Origin: Paenibacillus sp. FSL R5-0623
GTDB taxonomy: Bacteria; Bacillota; Bacilli; Paenibacillales; Paenibacillaceae
Length of the DNA: 64,000 nt
Assembly: GCF_037974265.1 (NCBI RefSeq)
Contig: NZ_CP150233.1
Span: 6,262,001 to 6,326,000 of the forward strand
Direction: 5' to 3'
Below are positions 19,374 to 28,000 of the stretch, piece by piece. The notes under the pieces are model-generated. The model was given only the letters and a program-made list of their open reading frames with translations. It did not search any database and was not told the origin of the DNA. The stretch's first letter is position 1. Each line of letters opens with the position of its first letter. A program made the translations under genes and the position numbers.

Positions 19374-20576
19374 TTACAGACCTGCTTGAGTTTTCAAAAG
19401 GTCTACTTTGTCCACTTGCTCCCAAGGTACATCCAGGTCTGTACGGCCGAAGTGACCGTAAGCAGCGGTTTGTTTGTAGATTGGGCGACGCAGATCCAGC
19501 ATACGAATGATGCCAGCCGGACGAAGATCGAAGTTGTTACGCACAAGCTCAACCAATTTCTCTTCGCTGACTTTGCCAGTTCCGTATGTATCCACGTTAA
19601 TCGATACCGGGTTGGCTACACCAATCGCGTAAGCGAGCTGGATTTCAACTTTGTCTGCAAGACCTGCAGCTACAAGGTTTTTCGCTACGTAACGTGCCGC
19701 ATATGCTGCGGAGCGGTCTACTTTTGTTGGATCTTTACCAGAGAACGCACCACCGCCGTGACGTGCATAACCGCCGTAGGTATCTACGATGATTTTACGT
19801 CCAGTAAGGCCTGCATCTCCCTGAGGTCCGCCAATAACGAAACGTCCTGTTGGGTTGATGAAATATTTAGTCTGCTCATCCAGCAATCCAGCTGGAACGA
19901 CAGGCAAGATTACATGTTCTTTGATATCTTTTTGGATCTGCTCCAGCGTAGTCTCTTCAGCGTGCTGAGTAGACACAACGATTGTATCCACACGTACCGG
20001 TTTGTCACCGTCGTATTCAATCGTTACTTGCGTTTTACCATCCGGACGAAGATATTCCAATGTACCATTCTTGCGCACTTCCGCCAGACGACGCGCGATA
20101 CGGTGGGACAGAGCGATTGGCAAAGGCATGAGTTCAGGTGTTTCGTTCGTTGCAAAACCGAACATCAAACCTTGGTCACCTGCACCAATGTTTTCTGTTT
20201 CACGAGCGACTTGTTCCGGGTCACGGTTCTCAAGCGCTGCGTTAACGCCTTGGGCAATATCAGCGGACTGCTCATTCAGAGAAGTCAGAACTGCACAAGT
20301 GTTATAATCAAAACCGAACTTGGCACGTGTGTAGCCAATATCCTTAATTGTATTACGAACGATGGACGGAATGTCCACGTATTCAGAAGCTGAACTGATT
20401 TCACCGATGACAAGCACTAAGCCTGTGGCTACGGAAACTTCGCAAGCTACGCGAGCATTGGGGTCGTTTGCAAGAAATGCGTCCAATACGGCGTCTGAGA
20501 TCTGATCGCAGATTTTATCCGGATGTCCTTCGGTTACAGACTCCGATGTAAATAGATGCCGGCCTTTAACAGACAT
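19374..20576 (-). CDS. metK: S-adenosylmethionine synthetase
   Basis: A 400-aa enzyme that makes SAM from methionine and ATP. The sequence shows the family signatures: FTSESVTEGHPDKICDQISD at the N-terminus, GAGDQGLMFG (about residues 131-140), the P-loop-like GGPQGDAGLTGRKIIVDTYG, and GGGAFSGKDPTKVDRSAAY. Length is normal. ATG start with GGGAGG about 9 nt upstream. It is a single-gene unit with a sigma-A promoter at 20779-20807, a ~190-nt structured leader and a terminator. In many Firmicutes metK is under an S-box riboswitch; I cannot recognise one here. Confidence 0.98.
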   Translation of the reverse strand: MSVKGRHLFTSESVTEGHPDKICDQISDAVLDAFLANDPNARVACEVSVATGLVLVIGEISSASEYVDIPSIVRNTIKDIGYTRAKFGFDYNTCAVLTSLNEQSADIAQGVNAALENRDPEQVARETENIGAGDQGLMFGFATNETPELMPLPIALSHRIARRLAEVRKNGTLEYLRPDGKTQVTIEYDGDKPVRVDTIVVSTQHAEETTLEQIQKDIKEHVILPVVPAGLLDEQTKYFINPTGRFVIGGPQGDAGLTGRKIIVDTYGGYARHGGGAFSGKDPTKVDRSAAYAARYVAKNLVAAGLADKVEIQLAYAIGVANPVSINVDTYGTGKVSEEKLVELVRNNFDLRPAGIIRMLDLRRPIYKQTAAYGHFGRTDLDVPWEQVDKVDLLKTQAGL

Positions 20577-20778
20577 GAAGTTTCAACCTCCCATAACTAG
20601 TAGTATGGCGATTGCCCGAACAAAACATGACAGCGATTCGTTCACTGTACCCTCGAAGCTTTCCAAAATGGAATAAGGACGCAGGGTCCGCAGTACCGAA
20701 GATAAGGATTTTTCAGGTAATTGCCTCAAACGAAAATCAACCTTTCCCTAGTGGAAAAGGTTGCATACCTCAAGTGCC
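20577..20778 (-). promoter_or_regulatory. Structured 5' leader of metK, no recognisable S-box
   Basis: The leader of ~190 nt contains a hairpin CAACCTTTTCC/GGGAAAGGTTG near its 5' end, a GAGGCAATTACCTG stem, GGAC/GTCC and TTCCA/TGGAA hairpins, and a purine-rich ribosome site. The SAM-I core (GGGACTGGCCC and the GGCAACC arm) is not visible. No T-run follows any hairpin, so transcription attenuation is not obvious. It may regulate translation or be an unassigned element. Confidence 0.4.
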
Positions 20779-20807
20779 ATCTTAACGTATTTGTCAAGAC
20801 GTGTCAA
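20779..20807 (-). promoter_or_regulatory. Sigma-A promoter of metK
   Basis: Minus strand TTGACA (20802-20807), 17-nt spacer, TAAGAT (20779-20784). A second TTGACA inside the spacer is not at a usable distance. Confidence 0.7.
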
Positions 20808-20831
20808 ACGAAACGGGGTAAGGAAAATGCC

Positions 20832-21104
20832 CTATAAGTGCTGTTCTGCCTGGCGAATTAGCCTTTTCGTGATCTCTCCACCAACCGATCCATTCTCGCG
20901 GGAAGTCAGATGTCCCCACCCTTTGTATTGCCCATAAGAGTGATCACTCACTTCACCCAGTTCAGATCCAAATTCTGTATCCGCACCAGCCAAACCTCTG
21001 CCACCATAACCTACATTGAGACCAAACTCTGCAGCAATCTCATACTTCATTTGATCCAGAATTTGACGACTTTCGGGTACCACTTTGCGATTGCTTCTAG
21101 CCAT
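20832..21104 (-). CDS. Alpha/beta-type small acid-soluble spore protein
   Basis: A 90-aa SASP that coats and protects spore DNA. It has the two conserved blocks: PESRQILDQMKYEIAAEFG in the N-terminal part and SVGGEITKRLIRQAEQ at the C-terminus, with the middle TEFGSELG resembling the GPR protease cleavage site. It is longer than the usual 60-70 aa because of a Gly/Tyr-rich insertion (NVGYGGRGLAGAD, YGQYKGWGHL). Single gene between metK and the 200-aa protein. Forespore (sigma-G) control is expected from the family; I could not fix the promoter. Confidence 0.92.
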   Translation of the reverse strand: MARSNRKVVPESRQILDQMKYEIAAEFGLNVGYGGRGLAGADTEFGSELGEVSDHSYGQYKGWGHLTSRENGSVGGEITKRLIRQAEQHL

Positions 21105-21252
21105 GATTCCTGCACCTCCATTAATTGATTGTCAACAGTTATAGAGTGAGCAGGAACAAGGCTGGCTAGCCGTATTAATGTTTGTTAGAACTGGGTAATC
21201 TGAGCAAATGAAATGTATAACTAATGAATAATTCCTTTAACAGCTACAAATC

Positions 21253-21855
21253 CTATTTCAGAGTATATCCACCACGAACCATTACAGTTAAGCTGTATTT
21301 GTTTCCTTCCAATACCGTGATCCCCCGTCCATCCCTTGGAAAAGAGAGCAGGTGATTGGTCGGCGCTGCCTGTCCATTCGTCAGGTCAATCCCGTCCGTC
21401 AGATCAGCTACGCCATTCGTACCTTCACTGACGATCACAGCTTTACCGCTACGTACAATGAATTCCGCGCCAGACTTGCCGATCAGCTGTTGACCCGGCT
21501 TCACCGTTACGATCTCAACGGCATCAGAAGCGCCCGAGACCAGTGGAGGAAGTGAAGTGTCTCCACCTGTGCTACCGGAGTTCCCGGTTCCTGTAGAGCC
21601 AGTGTTGTTACCATTTCCTGCATTGCTGTCTGTTCCCGTATTGGTACTACCGTTTCCAGTCGGGATTTTACCACCCAAAGCCTGTTGGATCTGCTGATCT
21701 ACATAACTCTTTGTTACCACCGGATCATCTGCTGTTCCTGGCTGGCTGGTACCTGCTCCAATGGCTGTATTGCTGTATACCGACCCAACCCACACGCCAA
21801 CACCAATGGCCAGCGCAGCGAGGGATACTTTCATATAAGGTTTCATGTGAATCAT
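21253..21855 (-). CDS. Membrane-anchored or secreted protein with Gly/Thr/Asn linker
   Basis: About 200 aa, family not recognised. An N-terminal hydrophobic segment (VSLAALAIGVGVWVGSVY) serves as anchor or signal peptide. A short helix (VVTKSYVDQQIQQAL) is followed by a low-complexity Gly-Ser-Thr-Asn linker (residues ~65-102). A C-terminal beta-rich domain (~105-200) has EIVTVKPGQQLIGKSGAEF and ends in LTVMVRGGYTLK. The linker plus compact domain suggests a surface-exposed head. AGGAGG lies 3 nt before the ATG at 21855 and 12 nt before the ATG at 21846, so the start is uncertain. It sits between spore and S-layer genes as its own unit. Confidence 0.75.
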   Translation of the reverse strand: MIHMKPYMKVSLAALAIGVGVWVGSVYSNTAIGAGTSQPGTADDPVVTKSYVDQQIQQALGGKIPTGNGSTNTGTDSNAGNGNNTGSTGTGNSGSTGGDTSLPPLVSGASDAVEIVTVKPGQQLIGKSGAEFIVRSGKAVIVSEGTNGVADLTDGIDLTNGQAAPTNHLLSFPRDGRGITVLEGNKYSLTVMVRGGYTLK

Positions 21856-21912
21856 TTTCCTCCTCTGGTAATCTATTAACTTTAACTATAGAGAAAAAGT
21901 AGGGATGCGACA

Positions 21913-21954
21913 AGCAAAACCTCGTCTCCATATTGTCGAAGACGAGGTTTTGCT
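21913..21954 (-). terminator. Terminator-like hairpin after the modular secreted protein gene
   Basis: A perfect 15-bp inverted repeat AGCAAAACCTCGTCT / AGACGAGGTTTTGCT. It lies 65 bp after the stop of the gene at 22020. The T-run is short, but the stem is strong and ends in TTTTGCTTG. Confidence 0.65.
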
Positions 21955-22019
21955 TTCATAAATAGCAAGAAATAATAGCAAGTATATATAGTACGTATTC
22001 TTGAATTGTTGTTATCTGG

Positions 22020-24635
22020 TTATTCAGCTCCACCCTCAGGAATCACAGGAATTTCAGGTTCTTCTTTTGGCAACTTGGACACATCGTATCCATAAGCTTG
22101 CTCTGCAAGGAGCAAACGTTGTCCTTGGAACTGATCATATATCGCTAAGCGGTAAGACCCACCTCTCAATTTTTCGAAGAAGCTGTCCTCTAAGCTCCAA
22201 CTTAAAGTCTGATTACTTCCCACTTTCAAATCCGTACCTGGAGTCAGTTCTTTCTCAAATACTTTTCCATTCTGAGCTGTAAATGCAAGAATCCATTTGT
22301 GTTCATACTCAGCCATTTCGATCTCTTCACTACGATTAAGCGTGTAATTCATGTCAACTTGTACAGAATTGCTGCCCACAAGATATGCTCGAACACTGTT
22401 AGCAGTTAATGTGTACGGATAAAGATCAATGTTGTTGAAGTTCCCTTGAACACTTATTGAGGTTGGTGGTACCTCGAATGCCATTGCATTCACATAAGCG
22501 GTAGCTTCACCTTCACCAGTAACAAACTTGCTATCTGCAACGCCCTCACCCACAAGCAGACGCAAATCTGAAAATGTAACTGACTTCGGAAGTTTCGCCG
22601 AGAACGTCACAATTGACTTCTGACCTGGGCCAGGTGAGCGTTCAGATTGTTTAGCAGTGGCTTTGTAATATTGACCGTCCGATGTCTTAAAATATCCTAC
22701 CAATTTGCCAAGTCCGTTCTGACGTAGTGATTTATTGGTCATCTCAAATTCGGTATATACTATATCTGAGGATGTTCCAGGATAACGTATCGTTCTACGA
22801 ACACTCATTTCAGTCTCTTTATCCAGAGCACCAGATGTATAAGTCTTACCTGAGCCAACATAAGATACAGGTTGAATCAATCCTGATGTGTTCAAGGTAA
22901 TCCACTCATTCGTTTCTTCTTCACTAATTTTCTCGATCAAACTCACTTCAAGACGCCCCATGAGGAGTTCAGAAGGGATTTTGGTCAGAAGATACGCTTC
23001 AGTGGTCATGCCTGCCCCAAGAAGCTTCCCACTTTGGGTGTAGATCAGTTTCTTGTCACCATCGATCTGAGCTGAATCAATCGTGAACATTGCTTCGAGC
23101 TCTGGAAGCTGCACTGTTTTGGTTCCCGCATTACGAATCGTGACTTTAGCTGCCACAATATCACTGTCTAACCACGGCAAGCGTTGTAATGAACCCAAAG
23201 ATACGCCAAATGTACCTTTATTGTTCTTGATTACAGTCTCTGTAGTTAGACCATCACCGCTTGATACAGATTCTGGTATAGCATAGATTCCTACAGGATA
23301 GGAAAAAACTAAGGTGCTAGATGAACTCGTGGATTCTGTAGTCTCGCTCTTATCCAAAGGACTCATCGCATATAACTTGATCTGACTTGCGTCACCGTTG
23401 CCTTGAATTGTGGTATTAAGTTTAATAGTTTTGATATCTCCAGGATTTAACTTCAACGTATCTAATGCCTTTGTTTCAATGGGATAAATGGTACCATCTG
23501 CAGTACGAACTTCAAAAGTGTAAGTAGGAACCTTAATCACCTTTTTGCCCTCATTCTTCAATACAAACTGCATATTCAAATCATATTCATTCTCATTTAC
23601 ACGTATTTTTGCAGACTCAAGTAAAGTGGACAGTCGTTGTCCGTCTACAGAAATTATATTAGGTTCATTTGCTGTCGTTTCTACGTTTGATGTGCTTGCC
23701 TGCGGTAATTGTAAAGCCGCAACAGGTAGTGCTGTCTTCTCTTCACCCTGTTCCTCTACCAGTAACAATTCTGATTTTAATAGCTTTACCGATGTTGGTA
23801 AGGATACCATTAAGCTAAGTGTCTTGTTTGCCTGCGCCTGAATACTGATGCTTGCACTATCCTTATCTGGAGTTAAGGGATAATTGGTACCGCTTGGCGT
23901 GCGCAAGATCCATTTGATATTCGGGTTCTCAAGCAATTTGTAGCTGATATTATTGAGGTTCACACCGACTTTGACATATTGATTCTTATTTTCCCCAGGA
24001 AACACCTTAATACCTGATACCTTAACCTTCACAGACGAGTCACTGAGACGAACTGTTTTTATCTTCCCTACAGGTGTTGTAATACTATATGATGCAGGAA
24101 CATTAAATTTCCCTAAGGTACTTTCATAATTAGGCTTACTGAAATCCCACTTCACGATTAGGAAATTCAGATCACTCAATTTCACTTCTCGTCCGACCTT
24201 CATCGTATAAGTTAGCTCTATACTTGATCCAGCAGCTACGGTTTTCTTTTCTTGATCCTTCGCAATCAGTTTAGGAGAGAACAATGTACCACCTTTTGTT
24301 TTCACCTTACTCCAGTAATCTAGCATCATTAATGGTTTGCTATCATTGTTCTTATAGGTCAATGTGTATGTAACAATATTACCGTCATCTTGTGAAAGAA
24401 TGTTTACGTCAGTTAATCTAACTGAACTACGCGCGGTTACCTTAACAGGAGACAAGTTCCCTAAAGTATGTACTACCTTATTCTCTGTCGCTGATTTACT
24501 AGATGTGGTATTTGAACTATTGGTAGTTGTTTTATTTGCATTATTATCAGTGTTCGCTGCAACTGTAAGTCCAGCAGTTGAACTCAAAACCAAGGCACTT
24601 GCCAGAAAACTCACTAAAACCTTTCTTTGCTCCAC
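22020..24635 (-). CDS. Large secreted protein of repeated beta-sandwich-like modules
   Basis: An 871-aa exported protein, no family recognised. Signal peptide at residues 1-27 (VLVSFLASALVLSSTAGLTVA), then a Thr/Asn/Ser-rich stretch. The rest is about six degenerate ~130-aa units; each has VxxxxxLxNxxxxxLxxP, a TxDGxxYP-type hairpin and a PGxxxxxxL segment (TPSGTNYPLTPD, RTADGTIYPIET, KTSDGQYYKAT, TAQNGKVFEKEL). There is no SLH domain or sortase signal. The C-terminus is acidic (PKEEPEIPVIPEGGAE). The GTG at 24635 is chosen because GGGAGG lies 7 nt upstream; the open frame to 24650 only encodes that ribosome site. It lies directly after the S-layer gene and may be a surface-layer-associated or export factor, by position only. 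Confidence 0.85.
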   Translation of the reverse strand: MEQRKVLVSFLASALVLSSTAGLTVAANTDNNANKTTTNSSNTTSSKSATENKVVHTLGNLSPVKVTARSSVRLTDVNILSQDDGNIVTYTLTYKNNDSKPLMMLDYWSKVKTKGGTLFSPKLIAKDQEKKTVAAGSSIELTYTMKVGREVKLSDLNFLIVKWDFSKPNYESTLGKFNVPASYSITTPVGKIKTVRLSDSSVKVKVSGIKVFPGENKNQYVKVGVNLNNISYKLLENPNIKWILRTPSGTNYPLTPDKDSASISIQAQANKTLSLMVSLPTSVKLLKSELLLVEEQGEEKTALPVAALQLPQASTSNVETTANEPNIISVDGQRLSTLLESAKIRVNENEYDLNMQFVLKNEGKKVIKVPTYTFEVRTADGTIYPIETKALDTLKLNPGDIKTIKLNTTIQGNGDASQIKLYAMSPLDKSETTESTSSSSTLVFSYPVGIYAIPESVSSGDGLTTETVIKNNKGTFGVSLGSLQRLPWLDSDIVAAKVTIRNAGTKTVQLPELEAMFTIDSAQIDGDKKLIYTQSGKLLGAGMTTEAYLLTKIPSELLMGRLEVSLIEKISEEETNEWITLNTSGLIQPVSYVGSGKTYTSGALDKETEMSVRRTIRYPGTSSDIVYTEFEMTNKSLRQNGLGKLVGYFKTSDGQYYKATAKQSERSPGPGQKSIVTFSAKLPKSVTFSDLRLLVGEGVADSKFVTGEGEATAYVNAMAFEVPPTSISVQGNFNNIDLYPYTLTANSVRAYLVGSNSVQVDMNYTLNRSEEIEMAEYEHKWILAFTAQNGKVFEKELTPGTDLKVGSNQTLSWSLEDSFFEKLRGGSYRLAIYDQFQGQRLLLAEQAYGYDVSKLPKEEPEIPVIPEGGAE

Positions 24636-24673
24636 TTCCAAACCTCCCATAAGTTTCTTATTGCTTTATAGTA

Positions 24674-24702
24674 TAAACGTTTGAGAGAGCGAGAAAGTTA
24701 CG
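24674..24702 (-). promoter_or_regulatory. Candidate ECF sigma promoter of the modular protein gene
   Basis: Minus strand CGTAAC (24697-24702), 17-nt spacer, CGTTTA (24674-24679), about 40 nt before the start. It resembles the site in front of the glycosidase gene (5612-5641). A sigma-A promoter using the adjacent TATACT is the alternative. Confidence 0.35.
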
Positions 24703-24956
24703 ATGTTGTTGGTTTTAGTAAATAAATAGGTTTGAGAAATAGGTTATTCTCACGAAGTACATATATATAAGATAGAACCTCGCTCCTTCATTTTCAATCC
24801 GATAAAAAATACTTATAGTTTAGATATTTTTTAATAAAAGTTATTTTACATATCTCATTTCAAGGACCGATACTGTTATTTCCAGGAGTAGTAAGTGCCC
24901 GAAGATTATAGTACGTTCCTAAAATACTAATTTTGTTAAAATTAAATATATTGATT

Positions 24957-24992
24957 AAAAAAGCCCTGTAGAGATCACTCTCTACAGGGCTT
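24957..24992 (-). terminator. Rho-independent terminator of the S-layer gene
   Basis: A perfect 14-bp stem AAGCCCTGTAGAGA / TCTCTACAGGGCTT with loop TCAC, followed by TTTTTT on the minus strand, 50 bp past the stop. Confidence 0.9.
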
Positions 24993-25042
24993 CTTCTGAT
25001 TCAACGATCTTATTCAACAGAACAAGATTGTCTGATCTTTAT

Positions 25043-28000
25043 TTAGTTCTTAGTAACTCCAGTGATAACAGTACCATCACCAACTACATCAAAAGTAGCT
25101 GTAGTAGAAGTACCTGTTCCTTTAGTAAATGTTGCAGTTAAAGTTGCAGTATCAGCAGAACCTGATGCTTGGTAAACACCTGCATTATTAATTACTGTTG
25201 GAGCATTTGAAGTCCATGTTACAGTTACTCCATCACCAGCTGTAGCCGGCAGAGTTACTGAAAGATTATTAGCAGCCACTGTTAGTGTAGTGAGACCAGC
25301 TTCTGCAGCATTAATCGATAATGTGTTTTCAGCGGCAGTAACAACAGCATTATGAGCATTAACAGAAGTTGTCAAAGCATTTGTATCTGCTGTTGGAGCA
25401 CCTGCAGTTACAGCTTCTGCGATCTTACCAGTAGCAACTACACCTGCAGCTTTAGCAAGAGTAATCTGATTGCTAGTAGTCAAAGGCAATGCAACATAAT
25501 CAGCAACCGCATCTTGAGCAGCTACTAAAGCAGCTTCTGCAGCAGTTTCAGCAGAACTTGGTGCAGCTTTAGCAACTGTTACTGTAGTTACAGCACCAGC
25601 TGGGATTGCTGGAGTAGATCCAGAAGCAGCAATTGCAGCAACACGTACATTGTAAGTACCAGCAGCCAGACCATCAATCTCAGTCGCATTTGCTGCTACA
25701 GTAGTGTAACTTGTAGCAGTAGAAAGTTTATATTCATAGCGTTTCGCAGCATCAAGACCTTTGATTACACCATCATTGTTATTAGCATATGATGCATTTA
25801 CTGTAGTCAAAGTTGGTGCAGCCGTACCTGTGACAGTACCATTAGTTTCTTTACCAGTAAAAGCAGCAGCTTCATTTTTCACGACTGAAGTATCTGTAAG
25901 ATACTTAGATCCTTTGAAGTTCACTGTGTATTTAGTAGTAGTAGTTCTGCTAGCTGCATCTTTAAGTGCAATAGTAACATAATCATTTCCAGCTACAAAT
26001 GTTACATCGAAGTCAACACCTGCTACCAATGTTTTGTTGTCACTATAACGAATAACTTCAAAGTCTTTAGTAAGCAATGTGTTATTCGCATCGGAATCCA
26101 ATTGAAGGTTCTCAGAGAAATCTACTTTGATGTTCTCGCCGCTCAATTGAAGATTTTGGTACCCACCAGAAACGTTAGGTTTAACAACTGGAGCCACTTT
26201 ATCAAGTACAGTAGTAGTTTGTTCTGCCACAGTTGCAGAAGAACCAGCCAGTGTGCCCAGTCTATTAACGTTAACCTTCACGTTCAAACCACTTGCAGCA
26301 GTACCGATATCATTTTCAAGAGTCAATTTAACAACAGAAGTTCCATCCAGTACAACTTCTTTGATAGCAACTACATTACCAGCTGCATTAGTTACAGTAA
26401 ATGCATCCTTAGGAGCAGATGATACGCTTGAAGAAAGTTTAACTTGAACAGTGTTTTGTGCTGTCAGAGCTGCACTAAATCCAGCATAGTCTGTGTCATA
26501 AGTAGCCAATCCAACAGTAATATCAGCAGTTGTAGGAATCACATTCAATCCGCTGTTATCAACAAATTGTTTCAACAAGTTACCAGCTGTATCTTTCACA
26601 CCAAGAACATACAAGTTTTGAACATTTCTTTGTGTAGTAGAGTTACCAGCTGCAAATACAACAGGTTGATTTTTGTAAGTTTCAACAAATTTGATAGAAA
26701 CCGCTTTGCTGTCGTTCAATACAGTGATATCAGCCAATTCAGGAGTCAAAGTAACTCTGTCTCCGTTAATTTGGACATGATAGTTAGAGTAGTCAGCAAG
26801 TGTTGCTGGATCCATTTTCTTGTCAAATCCAACAATTACAGTACGGTTACTAACGCTAACCAATTTGGAATCCAATTTAGGAGTCGTTACATCAGCCAAG
26901 TTCACTTTACCGCTGTAGTCAAGCATTGTGTTACCAAGTCTTGTGTTGTCTTTGATGTTTTTGATTGTCACTGTGTTATCGCCTGTGGACAATGCAGTGT
27001 ACAATTCAATTGTAATAACATTATTGTCATTACCACTTCTTACTGCGTCTTTCACAGCAACAACTTTTCCATCTTTATCAGTTACACTATAGTTCTTAGT
27101 TTCTTTTACAGAATCATTAAGAAGTGCTTTAGAGAAAGTAACTTGAATGTGTTTGGAGTCAATTGCTTCTGCTTTTCTTACTTCAGGACGAGTTTGGTCA
27201 ATTTCAGCGTTAACTGTAACTGAAGTGTCCTTAGCAATTTGGTTACCGGAGTAATCCTTCACTCCTTCAACATAGATCAATACAGCACCTGTTGGCAGAG
27301 CATTTGCTTTGTCAAAAGTAAATTTGTATTTGTTGTCAGCCAATGCTTTTGGTGTTCCAGTAGCTTTGATTTTGTCAGTACCGGTTTTCCAGTATACGTT
27401 GTCTGAATCCAGAGTTTCTGGATCAACTTCTTCGGAGAATGTAAGAGTTACACTTTCCAAAGTTGCAGTTGCTGCAGTGATTGTTGGAGCATCTTTGTCT
27501 TCAACAACTGTGATGTCATGTGTAGAAGTCAGGGATACAAAACCAGCATAGTCTTTAGCGCCAACTACAGTCAGTTTGTGATCTCCAACAGTAAGAGCTG
27601 AAGTGCTGTAAGGTGTCAACACAACTGTTCTCAATGTAGGTTGAGTGATTTTACCGAAGTATGCTTTGCCATCAAGTTCGAAGTTACCTTGTGCTGGCAA
27701 TTGTACCGGCTCACTGAATACTACTTTAACGGATTTAGTACCCAAAGATTTAACTGATTCAACTTTAGGAAGCTCATTGTCCGCGATTGAGAATTCAACG
27801 TCTTTTGCACTTACTACAACATTACCAGCTTTAACGTTGGAAACATTCAAGAAGTCAACTTTATTGTTGTTCAAAGTACCTTGCAATTCAACTGTAACTG
27901 ATTTCTTATCATCAGACAATGTAGCAGTTTTGATTGCTTTGCCTGATTTCAAAGAGTAGTTAGAGATGTCAGTAGCAGTATCTTCATCAACAGTACCATC

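Larger units (their letters stand above)
24636..25042. other. Intergenic region between S-layer and modular protein genes
   Basis: About 400 AT-rich bases with the S-layer terminator (24957-24992) and an ECF-like promoter candidate (24674-24702) overlapping a TATACTATAAAG stretch that could be a sigma-A -10. No gene is seen. Confidence 0.5.

Noticed and set aside
19386..20393. 335-codon plus-strand frame opposite metK
   Set aside because: Exact antisense of a conserved gene; Cys/Arg/Thr-rich composition with no motif and no ribosome site.
20577..20778. S-box (SAM-I) riboswitch before metK
   Set aside because: The core motifs are not present in the leader; only unrelated hairpins are visible.
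26444..27223. 259-codon plus-strand frame opposite the S-layer gene
   Set aside because: Ser/Cys/Asn-rich shadow produced by the repetitive codon use of the S-layer gene.
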